From: Ketogulonicigenium robustum
Lineage (GTDB): Bacteria > Pseudomonadota > Alphaproteobacteria > Rhodobacterales > Rhodobacteraceae
NCBI RefSeq assembly: GCF_002117445.1
Contig: NZ_CP019937.1
Coordinates: 27,501 to 91,500 of the forward strand
Direction of reading: 5' to 3'
DNA length: 64,000 nucleotides
A program made the position numbers and the translations under genes. The notes under the pieces were generated by a model that had not been told where the DNA came from, did not search any database, and worked only from the letters and a program-made list of their open reading frames with translations. Positions 48,074 to 56,678 of the stretch are shown here, piece after piece. Within the stretch, counting starts at the first letter, position 1, and each line of letters begins with the position of its first letter.

Positions 48074-48436
48074 CGAGTCTGATCTCTATAATTTGCGCAG
48101 GACGAAAAAATGTATAGTTTCCCAACGAGGCGGTCTCCCAGGCGTTGCCGGCCCAAATTGATTTAATAAGTGCGCTCTAGTCAAGGCCTTACGCTTGGCA
48201 TAGTTGCGAAACATAAGCCATTGCGAGTTGAAGGCAGATTTGGGGGTGGAGAGATCGAGCTGGATCTCTGAGCGGACGACCGGCTGACCGTCCGCAATGG
48301 GTTCGCAATGACCAAACGGCCGTGGGAATGTTAGGCCGTTTTACAAAGTTGGCCGAACGTCCGGTTATTCATTACGCTGCGGTCTGCTGGCCGATTTTTT
48401 CCTTGGTCGCTCACCGCCCTTACCTCCGAATAATCC

Positions 48437-48500
48437 GCTACCTAGGTGTCCGCTCAAGGCTACCTATAACGACAGACTGTAGGTAGCTTCGCAGCTACCT
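48437..48500. repeat. Cluster of GCTACCT words with hairpin
   Basis: GCTACCT occurs at 48437-48443, 48459-48465 and 48494-48500, and inverted (AGGTAGC) at 48481-48487. The last two form an 8-bp stem with a TCGC loop followed by TTATT. The 22-bp spacing of the first two is iteron-like, but three copies are too few to call an origin. Confidence 0.4.
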
Positions 48501-48964
48501 TATTCTGCCCCTTGCGCCGGCGAGGCGCTCCGTCGGCCCATGCGGGCCAACTGCGCGGCGGTCTCGTGCCTCAACCCCCTTGCAATCTGTGGTCTGCTCT
48601 TTGAGCTCGGCCCTCAGATTCCAGCACATATTGAACCACAGTGCCGCCTGTTGCGGCCCTTTGTTCAATCATTTGCTGGCGAGGGGAGCACCCCTCGAAC
48701 CCCTTTCGCGCGGCCTTGAGCGCCAAAACGCTCCGGCGTTGGGCGTTCAGGGCCATAGTCGCGACCAGCGGCTGCGCTGGGGCCGTGCTGCGCAGCTGCC
48801 GCACGGGCCACTGGATTGGTGCCTTGTCATGGCACCAATCCTCATAAGGCCCTTACGGCTGTCATTTCGACGATATGGGCGTCCAAATGACCTTCGCACG
48901 CCAATCGCGTGCGGCCTTTTGAGGGGCGGGGCATCGCTACCGCCCCCTCAAAAGGCTCTTTCTT

Positions 48965-48998
48965 TGTATATAATGATATACCCATATCATTATATACA
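48965..48998. repeat. Perfect 15-bp inverted repeat (operator-like)
   Basis: TGTATATAATGATAT (48965-48979) is followed by ACCC and then by its exact reverse complement (48984-48998). The AT-rich dyad is striking in this GC-rich genome and looks like a dimeric repressor or replication-protein site. No adjacent regulator gene survives. Confidence 0.7.
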
Positions 48999-49381
48999 CG
49001 CTCACTTGGCTGACGGGGCGGCCCGCTCAGCAAAAGCGGCATGGAACGTGCCGCCAAGACCCTCTGTCCCGCGACGGCGGGCAGAGGGGCAAAAATAAAA
49101 CAAACCTCAAAACCAATGCCAGCTTTGAAGGGATGCACACCACCTCACCCCCCCCCCCCACAACGTCTTTATATTATATATGACAGCCAAGCAGGCGAGA
49201 GCCTGCGCGGGCTGCAGCCGCCCTAAGATCGGCGCGCAGAAGCGCGGGGCGGCAAAATGAAGGCAAACCTTCTGACCTTAAATGCCAACATCTACCTTAC
49301 ATTTCGCACTACAATCTGGGATACACGGTGGAATTATTTTATATATTTATTAATATATTGAACGTATTATCACGGAGACAT

Positions 49382-49401
49382 GAATCCCTTCGTCTCCGCC
49401 A
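49382..49401 (+). repeat. attR: copy of the tRNA-Ser 3' end
   Basis: Exact 20-bp copy of 45709-45728, directly after an AT-rich stretch. The sequences beyond the two copies differ, so the repeat length is bounded at 20 bp on the outer side. Confidence 0.85.
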
Positions 49402-49515
49402 CTTTCCCAGCATACCCCCGAAATCACGTCTTTCATGTGCCCAGTTTTCGTTGCTCTGGTATGTGATCAGGCTAGAGTGTGCGCGAAGTACGAATATGGC
49501 GCAGGGTGTCTGGCG

Positions 49516-50145
49516 GTGAAATTGCATGTGTTTTTGTGCTGTATGGCTGCGCTGGCTGGCGGTGGTGTGGAGGCTGTGGCTGACGTCCTGCCCCAAGGCT
49601 GCACGCTTTCGGGTTGGATCAGCCCTGCTGTTGCCGATGGCGTTCCCGCGCGCGCTTTGCCCGACTCGGGGGCGGCCGTACTAGGCGTTTACCCTGTCAG
49701 CGATAATACCCCGCCAGCGGGCCGCGAGGATCCCCTCGTTCCGGTGATGGTCGAGGTGGGGGCAGCGCAGGACGGTTGGTTTCAAATCGTCGCGGCAAGC
49801 GATGGCGATAATGACGATGCGCGGCCGCTGCCCCCTAATACGGGGTGGGTGCCTGCGGATAGCGTCCGCTTCGCCATCCAATCGGCGCGCGGTTATGCGC
49901 AGCCCGACACCAGCAGTGCGCAGCTGGTCGATCTCGGTGACGATTGGGCGACGGATCTCGGGGCGGTCGATCAGGTTTTGTCGTGTGCGGGTGATTGGGT
50001 GCAGATCGACTATCGCCAAACGCTCAAGCGCGCTGCAAACGACGCCTTGGTGGATATCACGCCCCACACCCAGACGCGTGCATGGTTTCGTGGTGTATGC
50101 GGCAACCCCATGACGACGTGCGATATGCGTAGCGTCGACCGTTAG
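49516..50145 (+). CDS. Exported SH3-like domain protein of unknown function
   Basis: About 209 residues from a GTG at 49516, giving a signal peptide (LHVFLCCMAALAGGGVEAVA). The mature part contains an SH3-like segment (DGWFQIVAA...TGWVPADSVRFAIQS) and a second one (GDWVQIDYRQ...TRAWFRGVCGNPMTTCD), with four Cys. Such periplasmic SH3-like proteins are common in this group but uncharacterised. The frame is open further upstream; the start was chosen for the signal peptide. Confidence 0.65.
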   Translation: MKLHVFLCCMAALAGGGVEAVADVLPQGCTLSGWISPAVADGVPARALPDSGAAVLGVYPVSDNTPPAGREDPLVPVMVEVGAAQDGWFQIVAASDGDNDDARPLPPNTGWVPADSVRFAIQSARGYAQPDTSSAQLVDLGDDWATDLGAVDQVLSCAGDWVQIDYRQTLKRAANDALVDITPHTQTRAWFRGVCGNPMTTCDMRSVDR

Positions 50146-50209
50146 GCGCGCCTTGCTATTTGCCCGCCGCGTCGCTTGGATGGGGTGGGCGACAAAGGGG
50201 CGGGTGATC

Positions 50210-51184
50210 ATGGCGAATTCCTTCGTGCACGTGCATCTGGTGGCGCTGCGCTATTTCAGCGAAACTGTGCGGTCGGGGTCGATGCGGCAGGCGGCCGAGC
50301 AGCTGTCGGTCGCGCCGTCAGCCGTAAACCGCCAGATTCTGAAGCTGGAGGAACAATTGCAGTGCCGCCTGTTCGAACGCCGCGCGGCGGGCGTGCGCCT
50401 GACGGCGGCGGGCGAAGTGCTGTATCAGTATGTGCGCCAGCTAGACCGCGATCTGGAGCGGGCCATTGCCCAAATCGACGACCTGCGCGGCTTGCGGCGC
50501 GGGCACGTGCGCTTGGGGTGCGAGGCGGGGATTGCCCGCGATTTCCTGCCCAATGTTCTGGCCGCCTTCCATCAGGCCAATCCCGCCGTGACCCACACGA
50601 TCGAGGTGGGTGATGCCGAGACGATTATGACCCGTATTGCCGCTGATGAAATCGACATCGGGCTGGCCATGTCGCCCCTGCCGCGCGCCGAGGTTGCGCT
50701 GGCGGGGCGCGTCGAAGTGCCCGTCGGGCTGGTCGCGCCGCCGCAGTCGGCTCTGGCAGGGCAGGGCAAGGTTGCGCTGCACGATCTGGTAGGCGTACGT
50801 CTGATCCGCGCGGCCGATAGCTTGGGGGCGGGGACGTGGCAAAAGCAGATCGAGGCCGCCGCCCCCTCGGCCACGATTGTCGAGACGAACACCGTCGATC
50901 TTATCCCGCCGCTGGTGAAGGCTGGGTTGGGGATTGGCGTGCGCAGTCCCGTTGGCATCATGGCGGATGTGCGGCGGGGGGAATTGGCCTTTGCGGCGCT
51001 GATTGATCCGGCGGTGCGCAATCCCTCGCTGGTGCTGCAGGTGCGGGCGGGGCGTATTTTGTCGACCGCCGGTGCGCTGATGCTAGAGATGATGCGGGCG
51101 GCCTTGCCCGAGTTTAGCCGCGATATTTGGGATATGGTGGGCCTGCCCCAGCCGGAAGGGGGCGTCAGTCGCGGAGCAAGCTAG
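50210..51184 (+). CDS. LysR family transcriptional regulator
   Basis: About 324 residues from MANSFVHVHLVALRYFSE at 50210. The winged helix (GSMRQAAEQLSVAPSAVNRQ) and effector domain are complete. It precedes the flavin monooxygenase-like gene and the creatininase/ABC transporter genes on the same strand and is their probable local regulator. An upstream start would overlap no ribosome site. Confidence 0.9.
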   Translation: MANSFVHVHLVALRYFSETVRSGSMRQAAEQLSVAPSAVNRQILKLEEQLQCRLFERRAAGVRLTAAGEVLYQYVRQLDRDLERAIAQIDDLRGLRRGHVRLGCEAGIARDFLPNVLAAFHQANPAVTHTIEVGDAETIMTRIAADEIDIGLAMSPLPRAEVALAGRVEVPVGLVAPPQSALAGQGKVALHDLVGVRLIRAADSLGAGTWQKQIEAAAPSATIVETNTVDLIPPLVKAGLGIGVRSPVGIMADVRRGELAFAALIDPAVRNPSLVLQVRAGRILSTAGALMLEMMRAALPEFSRDIWDMVGLPQPEGGVSRGAS

Positions 51185-51300
51185 GTGGCGTTGCCAAAAA
51201 CGCAACGGGGCGGCGCTGACTGAGCGCTTTTCCACGGCACACCGCTGCGCCACCATGGCTTGCCGGTAACCCGCCGGCGCTGCAGGAGCCACCCCCACTG

Positions 51301-52818
51301 ATGTCGGTATCGCCCGCTGCGCGGCCCGCGCACCCCATATCGACCGACCCGCCCGCCCCGCTGCAGGATCACCCCGCAGCCGCCGCGCGTTTGGCGTCGC
51401 TGCGCGCGCAGATTCGGGCCGAGATGGACATGATGTCCTTTGCCACCCAGCCGTGGGTTATCGGGCAGCAATATGCGGGGCAGGATATACCCGACGTGGT
51501 CATCATCGGGGCAGGGCAGTCGGGCTTGGGCTTGGGCCATATGCTGAAGCGGCGCGGTATCACCAATGTGCTGCTGCTTGACCGCAACCCCGCAGGATAC
51601 GAGGGCGTCTGGGACACTTACGCCCGCAATCACGAGATCCGCTCGCCCAAGGGGATCACTGGCCTTGAAATGGGCCTGCCGTCGCTAACGGTGCATAGCT
51701 GGTTCGTCGCCCGTTATGGGCAGCCCGCATGGGATGCGATCACCCGTGTGCCCCGTGTGCAGTGGATGGAATATCTGCGCTGGTACCGCGCGATTGCCGA
51801 CCTGCAGATCCGCAATGATGTCACGGTCACCGACATCGCCTTTGACGCCGATGGTGTCAGCCTGACCACGGCGGATGGCGGGGCGATCCGCAGCCGCTAT
51901 GTGGTTTTGGCCACGGGTATGGAAGGGGGCGGCGATTGGGCAGTGCCCGATTTCATCCGCGACGCCTTGCCGCCGACCGCCTATTCCCATGTGTGCCACG
52001 GGTTTGATGCCGCGGCGCTGCGCGGCAAGGATGTGGGGGTGTTGGGGGCGGGCGCATCTGCCTTTGACGCCAGCGTTGCCGCGCTGGATGCAGGGGCGCG
52101 CAGCGTGCAGACATTTATGCGCCGCCCCGACGCATCGCTGCGCGATCTGGTGCGCGCCTTTGAATACAGCGGGTTTTTGGGCCATGCTGCGCAGCTGAGC
52201 CACCAGACCAAGTGGGATCTGGGCGTGTTTTTGTCGGGCGTCTCGCAGGCCCCGGCCGAGCATCACTTCAACCGCGCGCTGGCGTTCGATAACTTCCGGT
52301 TCTGGCGCGGGGCCCCGTGGACGGCGCTGCGCTATGAGGCCGGACAGGTGGTGGTGGACACCCCCAAAGGCACGTTCCGGTTCGACCACATCATCGCTGC
52401 AACCGGCCTGACATCCGACATGACCCTGCGTCCCGAGTTGCAGCACATCGCCGCCGCCGCTTTGCGTTGGGGTGACGTTTTTCAACCGTCGGCGGGGCGC
52501 GATTCCACCCGATTGCGCCAGCCCTTGATCGATGCCGATTACCGCTTTCAGCCGCGGGCACCGGGGTCTGCGCCGGGCCTGACGCGGGTTTACACGTTCA
52601 ATTCGCTGGCAATGGCGTCGATGGGCGGGCTGTCGGCGGTTTCCATCAGCAGCCACCGCTACGGCCTGCCGCGCTTGGCTGATGCGATGACCAAGGCGCT
52701 TTTTCTGGATCAGGAACACCTGCTGATCCCCATGCTGGAGCAGATCGATACCCCGTGCATGACCCTCAGCCCCTATGCGCGCGAGGTGCTGGGGTTGAAT
52801 GACGCCCCCGATGTTTGA
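51301..52818 (+). CDS. FAD/NAD(P)-dependent oxidoreductase, flavin monooxygenase-like
   Basis: A 505-residue flavoprotein. A proline-rich N-terminal 30 residues precede the FAD motif DVVIIGAGQSGLGLGHMLKRRG (about residues 63-84, in two parts GAGQSG and LLLDRNPAGYEGVW). A second dinucleotide motif is GKDVGVLGAGASAFDASVAALD, for NADPH. The order FAD then NADP resembles N-hydroxylating and Baeyer-Villiger-type monooxygenases. It could oxidise an amine or heterocycle handled by the adjacent transporter and hydrolases. Confidence 0.82.
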   Translation: MSVSPAARPAHPISTDPPAPLQDHPAAAARLASLRAQIRAEMDMMSFATQPWVIGQQYAGQDIPDVVIIGAGQSGLGLGHMLKRRGITNVLLLDRNPAGYEGVWDTYARNHEIRSPKGITGLEMGLPSLTVHSWFVARYGQPAWDAITRVPRVQWMEYLRWYRAIADLQIRNDVTVTDIAFDADGVSLTTADGGAIRSRYVVLATGMEGGGDWAVPDFIRDALPPTAYSHVCHGFDAAALRGKDVGVLGAGASAFDASVAALDAGARSVQTFMRRPDASLRDLVRAFEYSGFLGHAAQLSHQTKWDLGVFLSGVSQAPAEHHFNRALAFDNFRFWRGAPWTALRYEAGQVVVDTPKGTFRFDHIIAATGLTSDMTLRPELQHIAAAALRWGDVFQPSAGRDSTRLRQPLIDADYRFQPRAPGSAPGLTRVYTFNSLAMASMGGLSAVSISSHRYGLPRLADAMTKALFLDQEHLLIPMLEQIDTPCMTLSPYAREVLGLNDAPDV

Positions 52819-52847
52819 ATTTGAGTGTTTGCAAAGGAGAATGCAGT

Positions 52848-53636
52848 ATGGCCCGCAAAATTTGGTGGAATGACTTCACCGCCGCCGATTTCGACACCGT
52901 AGATCCGATGAAGACCATCGCCATTTTGCCCATCGCGGCCGTCGAGCAGCACGGCCCCCATCTGCCGGTGGGCACCGATGTCATTATCAATACCGGCCAT
53001 CTAGAATTGCTGGCCAAAGTCGCGCCCGCAGATCTGGATATTCGCATCCTCCCCGTGCAGCCCGTCGGCAAATCGAACGAACATCTGTGGGCCAAGGGCA
53101 CCGTCACGCATGCGGCCAAGACGCTGATCGATTCATGGGTCGAAATCGGCGAGAGCGTGGCGCGCACGGGTATTCGCAAGCTGGTGATCGTAAACTCTCA
53201 CGGCGGGAACGAGGAAATCATGGGCATTGTCGCGCGCGAGTTGCGTGTAAAATGCGGACTTTTCGTTGTGAAAACAAGCTGGTCTCGGTTTGGCGCGCCT
53301 GCGGGGCTGATCTCGGCCGAGGAAGCGCGGCAGGGCATTCACGGCGGCGAGGTCGAGACCGCACTTGTGCTGCATTTCCGCCCCGAACTGGTCGATATGT
53401 CCAAAGCGGGCAACTTCACATCCGTCGCCGCGCAAGAGGAAGCCGACTACACCTACCTGCGCCCGACCGGAACCCATGCATGGGCGTGGATTTCCAGCGA
53501 TGTGCACCCGTCGGGCGCCATCGGGAATGCCAGCCTCGGCACAGCAGAGAAAGGGCAGGCCATCGCCCAGAACCACGTCGATGGATTCGTCGATCTGCTG
53601 GGCGAAGTGCTGCGCCATCCCGTGATGCCGCAATAA
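52848..53636 (+). CDS. Creatininase family protein, first copy
   Basis: About 262 residues. AAGGAG precedes the ATG at 52848 (MARKIWWNDFTAADFD). The metal and active-site motifs of the creatininase fold are present: PIAAVEQHGPHLPVGTDV, VIVNSHGGNEE and QGIHGGEVETALVL. The family includes creatinine amidohydrolase, MftE peptidase and formamidopyrimidine hydrolases; no creatinase gene is seen nearby, so creatinine itself is doubtful. Confidence 0.87.
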   Translation: MARKIWWNDFTAADFDTVDPMKTIAILPIAAVEQHGPHLPVGTDVIINTGHLELLAKVAPADLDIRILPVQPVGKSNEHLWAKGTVTHAAKTLIDSWVEIGESVARTGIRKLVIVNSHGGNEEIMGIVARELRVKCGLFVVKTSWSRFGAPAGLISAEEARQGIHGGEVETALVLHFRPELVDMSKAGNFTSVAAQEEADYTYLRPTGTHAWAWISSDVHPSGAIGNASLGTAEKGQAIAQNHVDGFVDLLGEVLRHPVMPQ

Positions 53637-53776
53637 ATCGCATTTGGTGCAATTTTGGGCAAACTTTCCCCTTCGTAAGGCTGGGTGGAGCGCACAAGGC
53701 GCAAATCAAGTTGTTTTATGTTGATTTGCGTTGGTCTTGATGTGCGAGTTTGATGTGAATGAACAGGAAAAGCGCA

Positions 53777-54583
53777 ATGGCTGATCTGTGGTGGACCCTT
53801 TCGACAGCCGCATTCGCCGGCCGCGATATGACGCAGGCCGTGGCCGTGCTGCCAATCGCGACGGTCGAACAACACGGCCCGCATCTGCCCGTCGGTGTCG
53901 ATGCGATGATTAATGCGGGCATCGTGGCGCGCGCCTTGGACCAGATCGACCCCGCCTTGCCGGTCTATGTTCTGCCCATGATCCCCGTCGGGAAATCGAC
54001 CGAACATTTGTCCTACCCCGGCACGCTGACCCTGTCGTGGGACCTTGTGGCGAAAATCTGGTTCGAGATGGGCGAATGTGTGCGGCGCACGGGGTGTCGG
54101 CGGATCATCTTGTTCAATTCGCACGGCGGGCAGGTGCAGCTGAGTGAGATCGTCGTCCGTGATCTGCGGGCCAAGCTGGGGATGCTGGCGGTTGCAGCAA
54201 CATGGTTCCGCATCACGTCCATGGAGGGGCTGTTCACCCCCGAGGAAGAACTGCACGGCTACCACGGCGGCGAAATTGAAACCAGCGCCATGCTGGCCCT
54301 GCACCCCGAATTGGTCGATATGTCCCGCGCCGCCGATTTCCGCCAACTGTCGCAGCAAATGGCGGGCGAGGCCGAAATTTTGCGCCCGGGCCTGTTTGGC
54401 TGGATGGCGGAAGATCTGCACCCTTCGGGCGTCAGCGGCAACGCCGCCGCGGCCGATGCACAGCGGGGCGAAATCCTGATCGACCGCGCCGCAGCGCGTT
54501 TGGTGCAACTGATCCGCGAGACAGCGGACTTCCCCATAGACCGGCTGTCACAGGCCGCAGATTATCAGGTTAGCCCGACATGA
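53777..54583 (+). CDS. Creatininase family protein, second copy
   Basis: About 268 residues from MADLWWTLSTAAFAG; AGGAAA precedes the ATG at 53777 (an ATG at 53759 is also possible). It has the same motifs: PIATVEQHGPHLPVGVDA, ILFNSHGGQVQ and HGYHGGEIETSAML. It is clearly related to but diverged from the preceding copy, so a duplicated or heteromeric enzyme is likely. Its stop overlaps the start of the transporter ATPase gene by ATGA. Confidence 0.87.
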   Translation: MADLWWTLSTAAFAGRDMTQAVAVLPIATVEQHGPHLPVGVDAMINAGIVARALDQIDPALPVYVLPMIPVGKSTEHLSYPGTLTLSWDLVAKIWFEMGECVRRTGCRRIILFNSHGGQVQLSEIVVRDLRAKLGMLAVAATWFRITSMEGLFTPEEELHGYHGGEIETSAMLALHPELVDMSRAADFRQLSQQMAGEAEILRPGLFGWMAEDLHPSGVSGNAAAADAQRGEILIDRAAARLVQLIRETADFPIDRLSQAADYQVSPT

Positions 54584-55602
54584 GCCGAGACTTCCTTCGC
54601 CTGCAGCACCTTAACGCCCATTACGGCAATGCGCTGGCCGCGCAGGATATTTCGCTGAACATCGACAAGGGCGAGCTGGTCTCGCTGCTTGGTCCATCGG
54701 GTTGTGGCAAGACCACCACGCTGCGCATGATTGCGGGGTTCGTGCAGCCGACCTCGGGCGAGGTGGTGATCGACGGCAAGGACGTGACGGGGCTGGCCCC
54801 GCATCGGCGCAACATCGGCGTCGTGTTCCAATCCTACGCGTTGTTTCCGCATCTGACCGTGCTGGGCAATGTCGCCTTTGGTCTGTCGATGCGCGCCGTC
54901 CCCAAGGCCGAGCGGTTGGAACGTGCCCGCGCCGCCGCCGAACTGGTGGGGTTGGGTAAGTTCGTTGACCGCTATCCGGGCCAGCTATCGGGCGGGCAGC
55001 AACAGCGTGTTGCCTTGGCCCGCGCGCTGGTGATCGAGCCTTCGGTGCTGTTGTTGGACGAGCCGCTTTCGAATTTGGACGCGCATCTGCGCGGCGAGAT
55101 GCGGTCGGAAATCCGCGCCCTGCAGCAGCGTCTGTCGATCACCACCGTTTTCGTGACGCACGATCAGGCTGAAGCCTTGGCCATGTCCGACCGCGTCGTG
55201 GTGATGAGTGCGGGCAAGATTGTCGAAGTCGGCGACCCGCGCACCTTGTGCGATCACCCGACGCATGAATTCACGGCATCCTTTTTGGGCGAACGCGCCG
55301 TCATCACGGGCGAGACTCATGAAGGCGTTTTCACCGCGCCGGGTTTTCGCTGGGACGGCGCGCCTGCTGGGGCCACCCGCGCCGTGCTGCGCGCCGCCCG
55401 CCTGCGCTTTTCGCCCGACGCCGGCCCCGAGGTTTTCGCGGGGACGGTCGTGTCCTCGGCCTATTTGGGTGATGCGGTCGAGACCGATGTGACCACCCCG
55501 TCTGGCCGCGTGCGGCTGCTGACACCTTCCGACCAGCCGGTGCCGCCCGTCGGCAGCGCCTGCCGCGTGCACGCCCTGCCGGGCAGCATTACGTTCATCT
55601 GA
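54580..55602 (+). CDS. ABC transporter ATP-binding protein, spermidine/putrescine type (PotA-like)
   Basis: A 340-residue ATPase: Walker [10 protein letters not shown], signature [15 protein letters not shown], Walker [13 protein letters not shown], switch [10 protein letters not shown], then a C-terminal TOBE-like regulatory domain (about residues 245-340). The CUT1/Fe/polyamine ATPase group carries such TOBE domains. Translational coupling to the second creatininase gene ties the transporter to that hydrolase. Confidence 0.92.
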   Translation: MSRDFLRLQHLNAHYGNALAAQDISLNIDKGELVSLLGPSGCGKTTTLRMIAGFVQPTSGEVVIDGKDVTGLAPHRRNIGVVFQSYALFPHLTVLGNVAFGLSMRAVPKAERLERARAAAELVGLGKFVDRYPGQLSGGQQQRVALARALVIEPSVLLLDEPLSNLDAHLRGEMRSEIRALQQRLSITTVFVTHDQAEALAMSDRVVVMSAGKIVEVGDPRTLCDHPTHEFTASFLGERAVITGETHEGVFTAPGFRWDGAPAGATRAVLRAARLRFSPDAGPEVFAGTVVSSAYLGDAVETDVTTPSGRVRLLTPSDQPVPPVGSACRVHALPGSITFI

Positions 55603-55625
55603 AAAACAAAAAAACCAACAGGGAT

Positions 55626-56678
55626 ATGGCTATGACACTGATGAAAAGACGGACTTTCGGAAAGCTGGTTCTGGGTACGGGTGTCGCAGCCCCGTTCAGC
55701 TTTGTACGCAGCGCAATCGCCCAGCCCAAACCGGGGGACGAGCTGATCGTCGGTATTTGGGGCGGCGCGCAAGAGCGCATCGTGCGCGAATTCGTCGAAC
55801 CCGCGCTGGTCGAGAAATACGGTTGCAAGGTCAGCTACGTGCTGGGCGGCACGGGCGAGCGTCGCGCGCGCGCCTATGCCGAACGCGGCCGCCCCAGCTT
55901 TGATGTCATCTATCTGAACATCTACGAATCGCGCCAGGCGGTGACCGATGGCGTGACACAAGCACCGACGGACGCGGTTGAAAACGCGCAATACCTGTAC
56001 CCACTGGCAAAAATGGGCGGCTACGGCGTCGCCTTCAACCCCGCGACGATCATCTACAAAACCGACAAAGCCTCGGCCCCGATCACGTCGTGGAAGGATC
56101 TGTTCAACGATGAATGGAAGGGCCGCTTCGCCGTGCCGCAAGTGCCGGGGATGGAAGGCATGGCAGCGTTGCTGATGCTGGCCAAAACCTATGGCGGCGA
56201 TGAATTCAACATCGATGTCGGCTTCGACAAGCTGAAGGAACTGAAGCCTTTCGCTGCGGTGCAAACCTCGGCCGAAAACGCGTGGCAGATGTTCGAACAG
56301 GATATCGCCGACATCACGGTCGAATTCGGGTCGCTGGCCAATATCGCCAAGGATAGCACGCTGCCGGGCATCACCATCGCAGACCCGACCGAGGGGATCT
56401 GCGCGGCGATGAACGTGGCGTGCATCACTACCGGCACCCAAAATCAGGTTCTGGCCGAGGAATGGATCAACCTGCACCTGTCCGAGCCCTGCATGCAGGC
56501 CTACATGCGCCAGACCTATTACTCGCCCACCGTGAACAACGTCGTCATCCCCGATGACCTGAAGGATAAAATCCTCACCCCCGAACAAATGGAGCGGTTG
56601 GTCAGCTTCGACTGGGAACATATCGCGTCGAAGCAGTCCGAATGGTCCAGCCGCTTCACGCGGGAAATCGCAGGGTGA
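55626..56678 (+). CDS. ABC transporter substrate-binding protein, spermidine/putrescine type
   Basis: A 350-residue periplasmic protein with a Tat signal (MKRRTFGKLVLGTG, cleavage likely after AIAQ near 34). The mature start DELIVGIWGGAQERIVREFVE and later GGYGVAFNPATIIYKTDK and WKDLFNDEWKGRFAVPQVPG match the PotD/AfuA-like group of family 8 binding proteins. The ligand may be a polyamine, guanidino compound or other cationic molecule. The following permease starts in an overlap with its stop. Confidence 0.9.
   Translation: MAMTLMKRRTFGKLVLGTGVAAPFSFVRSAIAQPKPGDELIVGIWGGAQERIVREFVEPALVEKYGCKVSYVLGGTGERRARAYAERGRPSFDVIYLNIYESRQAVTDGVTQAPTDAVENAQYLYPLAKMGGYGVAFNPATIIYKTDKASAPITSWKDLFNDEWKGRFAVPQVPGMEGMAALLMLAKTYGGDEFNIDVGFDKLKELKPFAAVQTSAENAWQMFEQDIADITVEFGSLANIAKDSTLPGITIADPTEGICAAMNVACITTGTQNQVLAEEWINLHLSEPCMQAYMRQTYYSPTVNNVVIPDDLKDKILTPEQMERLVSFDWEHIASKQSEWSSRFTREIAG

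Larger units (their letters stand above)
48074..49381. other. Island right arm; no convincing gene
   Basis: About 1.3 kb between the nuclease gene and the right attachment repeat. Reading frames of up to 172 codons exist but have no recognisable family or good ribosome sites. Visible structure: a cluster of GCTACCT words, a perfect 15-bp inverted repeat, a run of twelve C near 49148-49159, and AT-rich blocks at 49160-49180 and 49330-49375. The mix suggests remains of a plasmid or phage replication/control region. Confidence 0.5.
45709..49401 (+). mobile_element. Small genomic island integrated at tRNA-Ser(GCT)
   Basis: A 3.7-kb segment bounded by exact 20-bp direct repeats, beginning in tRNA-Ser and lacking a second intact tRNA. 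It contains the N-terminal stub of a tyrosine-type integrase, an OLD-family nuclease gene and about 1.4 kb of plasmid-like non-coding sequence with AT-rich patches. Base composition is visibly less GC-rich than the flanks, especially in the nuclease gene and near the right end. Without an intact integrase it is probably immobile by itself. Confidence 0.85.

Noticed and set aside
48580-49098. 172-codon plus-strand frame in the island right arm
   Set aside because: No ribosome site, no family resemblance and odd composition; kept only as unexplained sequence.
49148-49159. Run of twelve C as a phase-variable tract
   Set aside because: It is not inside or just before any recognisable gene, so a switching role cannot be supported.
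46253-49381. Gabija or PARIS system
   Set aside because: No UvrD-like helicase or AriB partner is encoded beside the OLD-family gene; only a stand-alone OLD protein is supported.
52848-54583. Creatinine degradation operon
   Set aside because: Two creatininase-family genes are present, but no creatinase, sarcosine oxidase or carbamoyl-sarcosine gene is found nearby.
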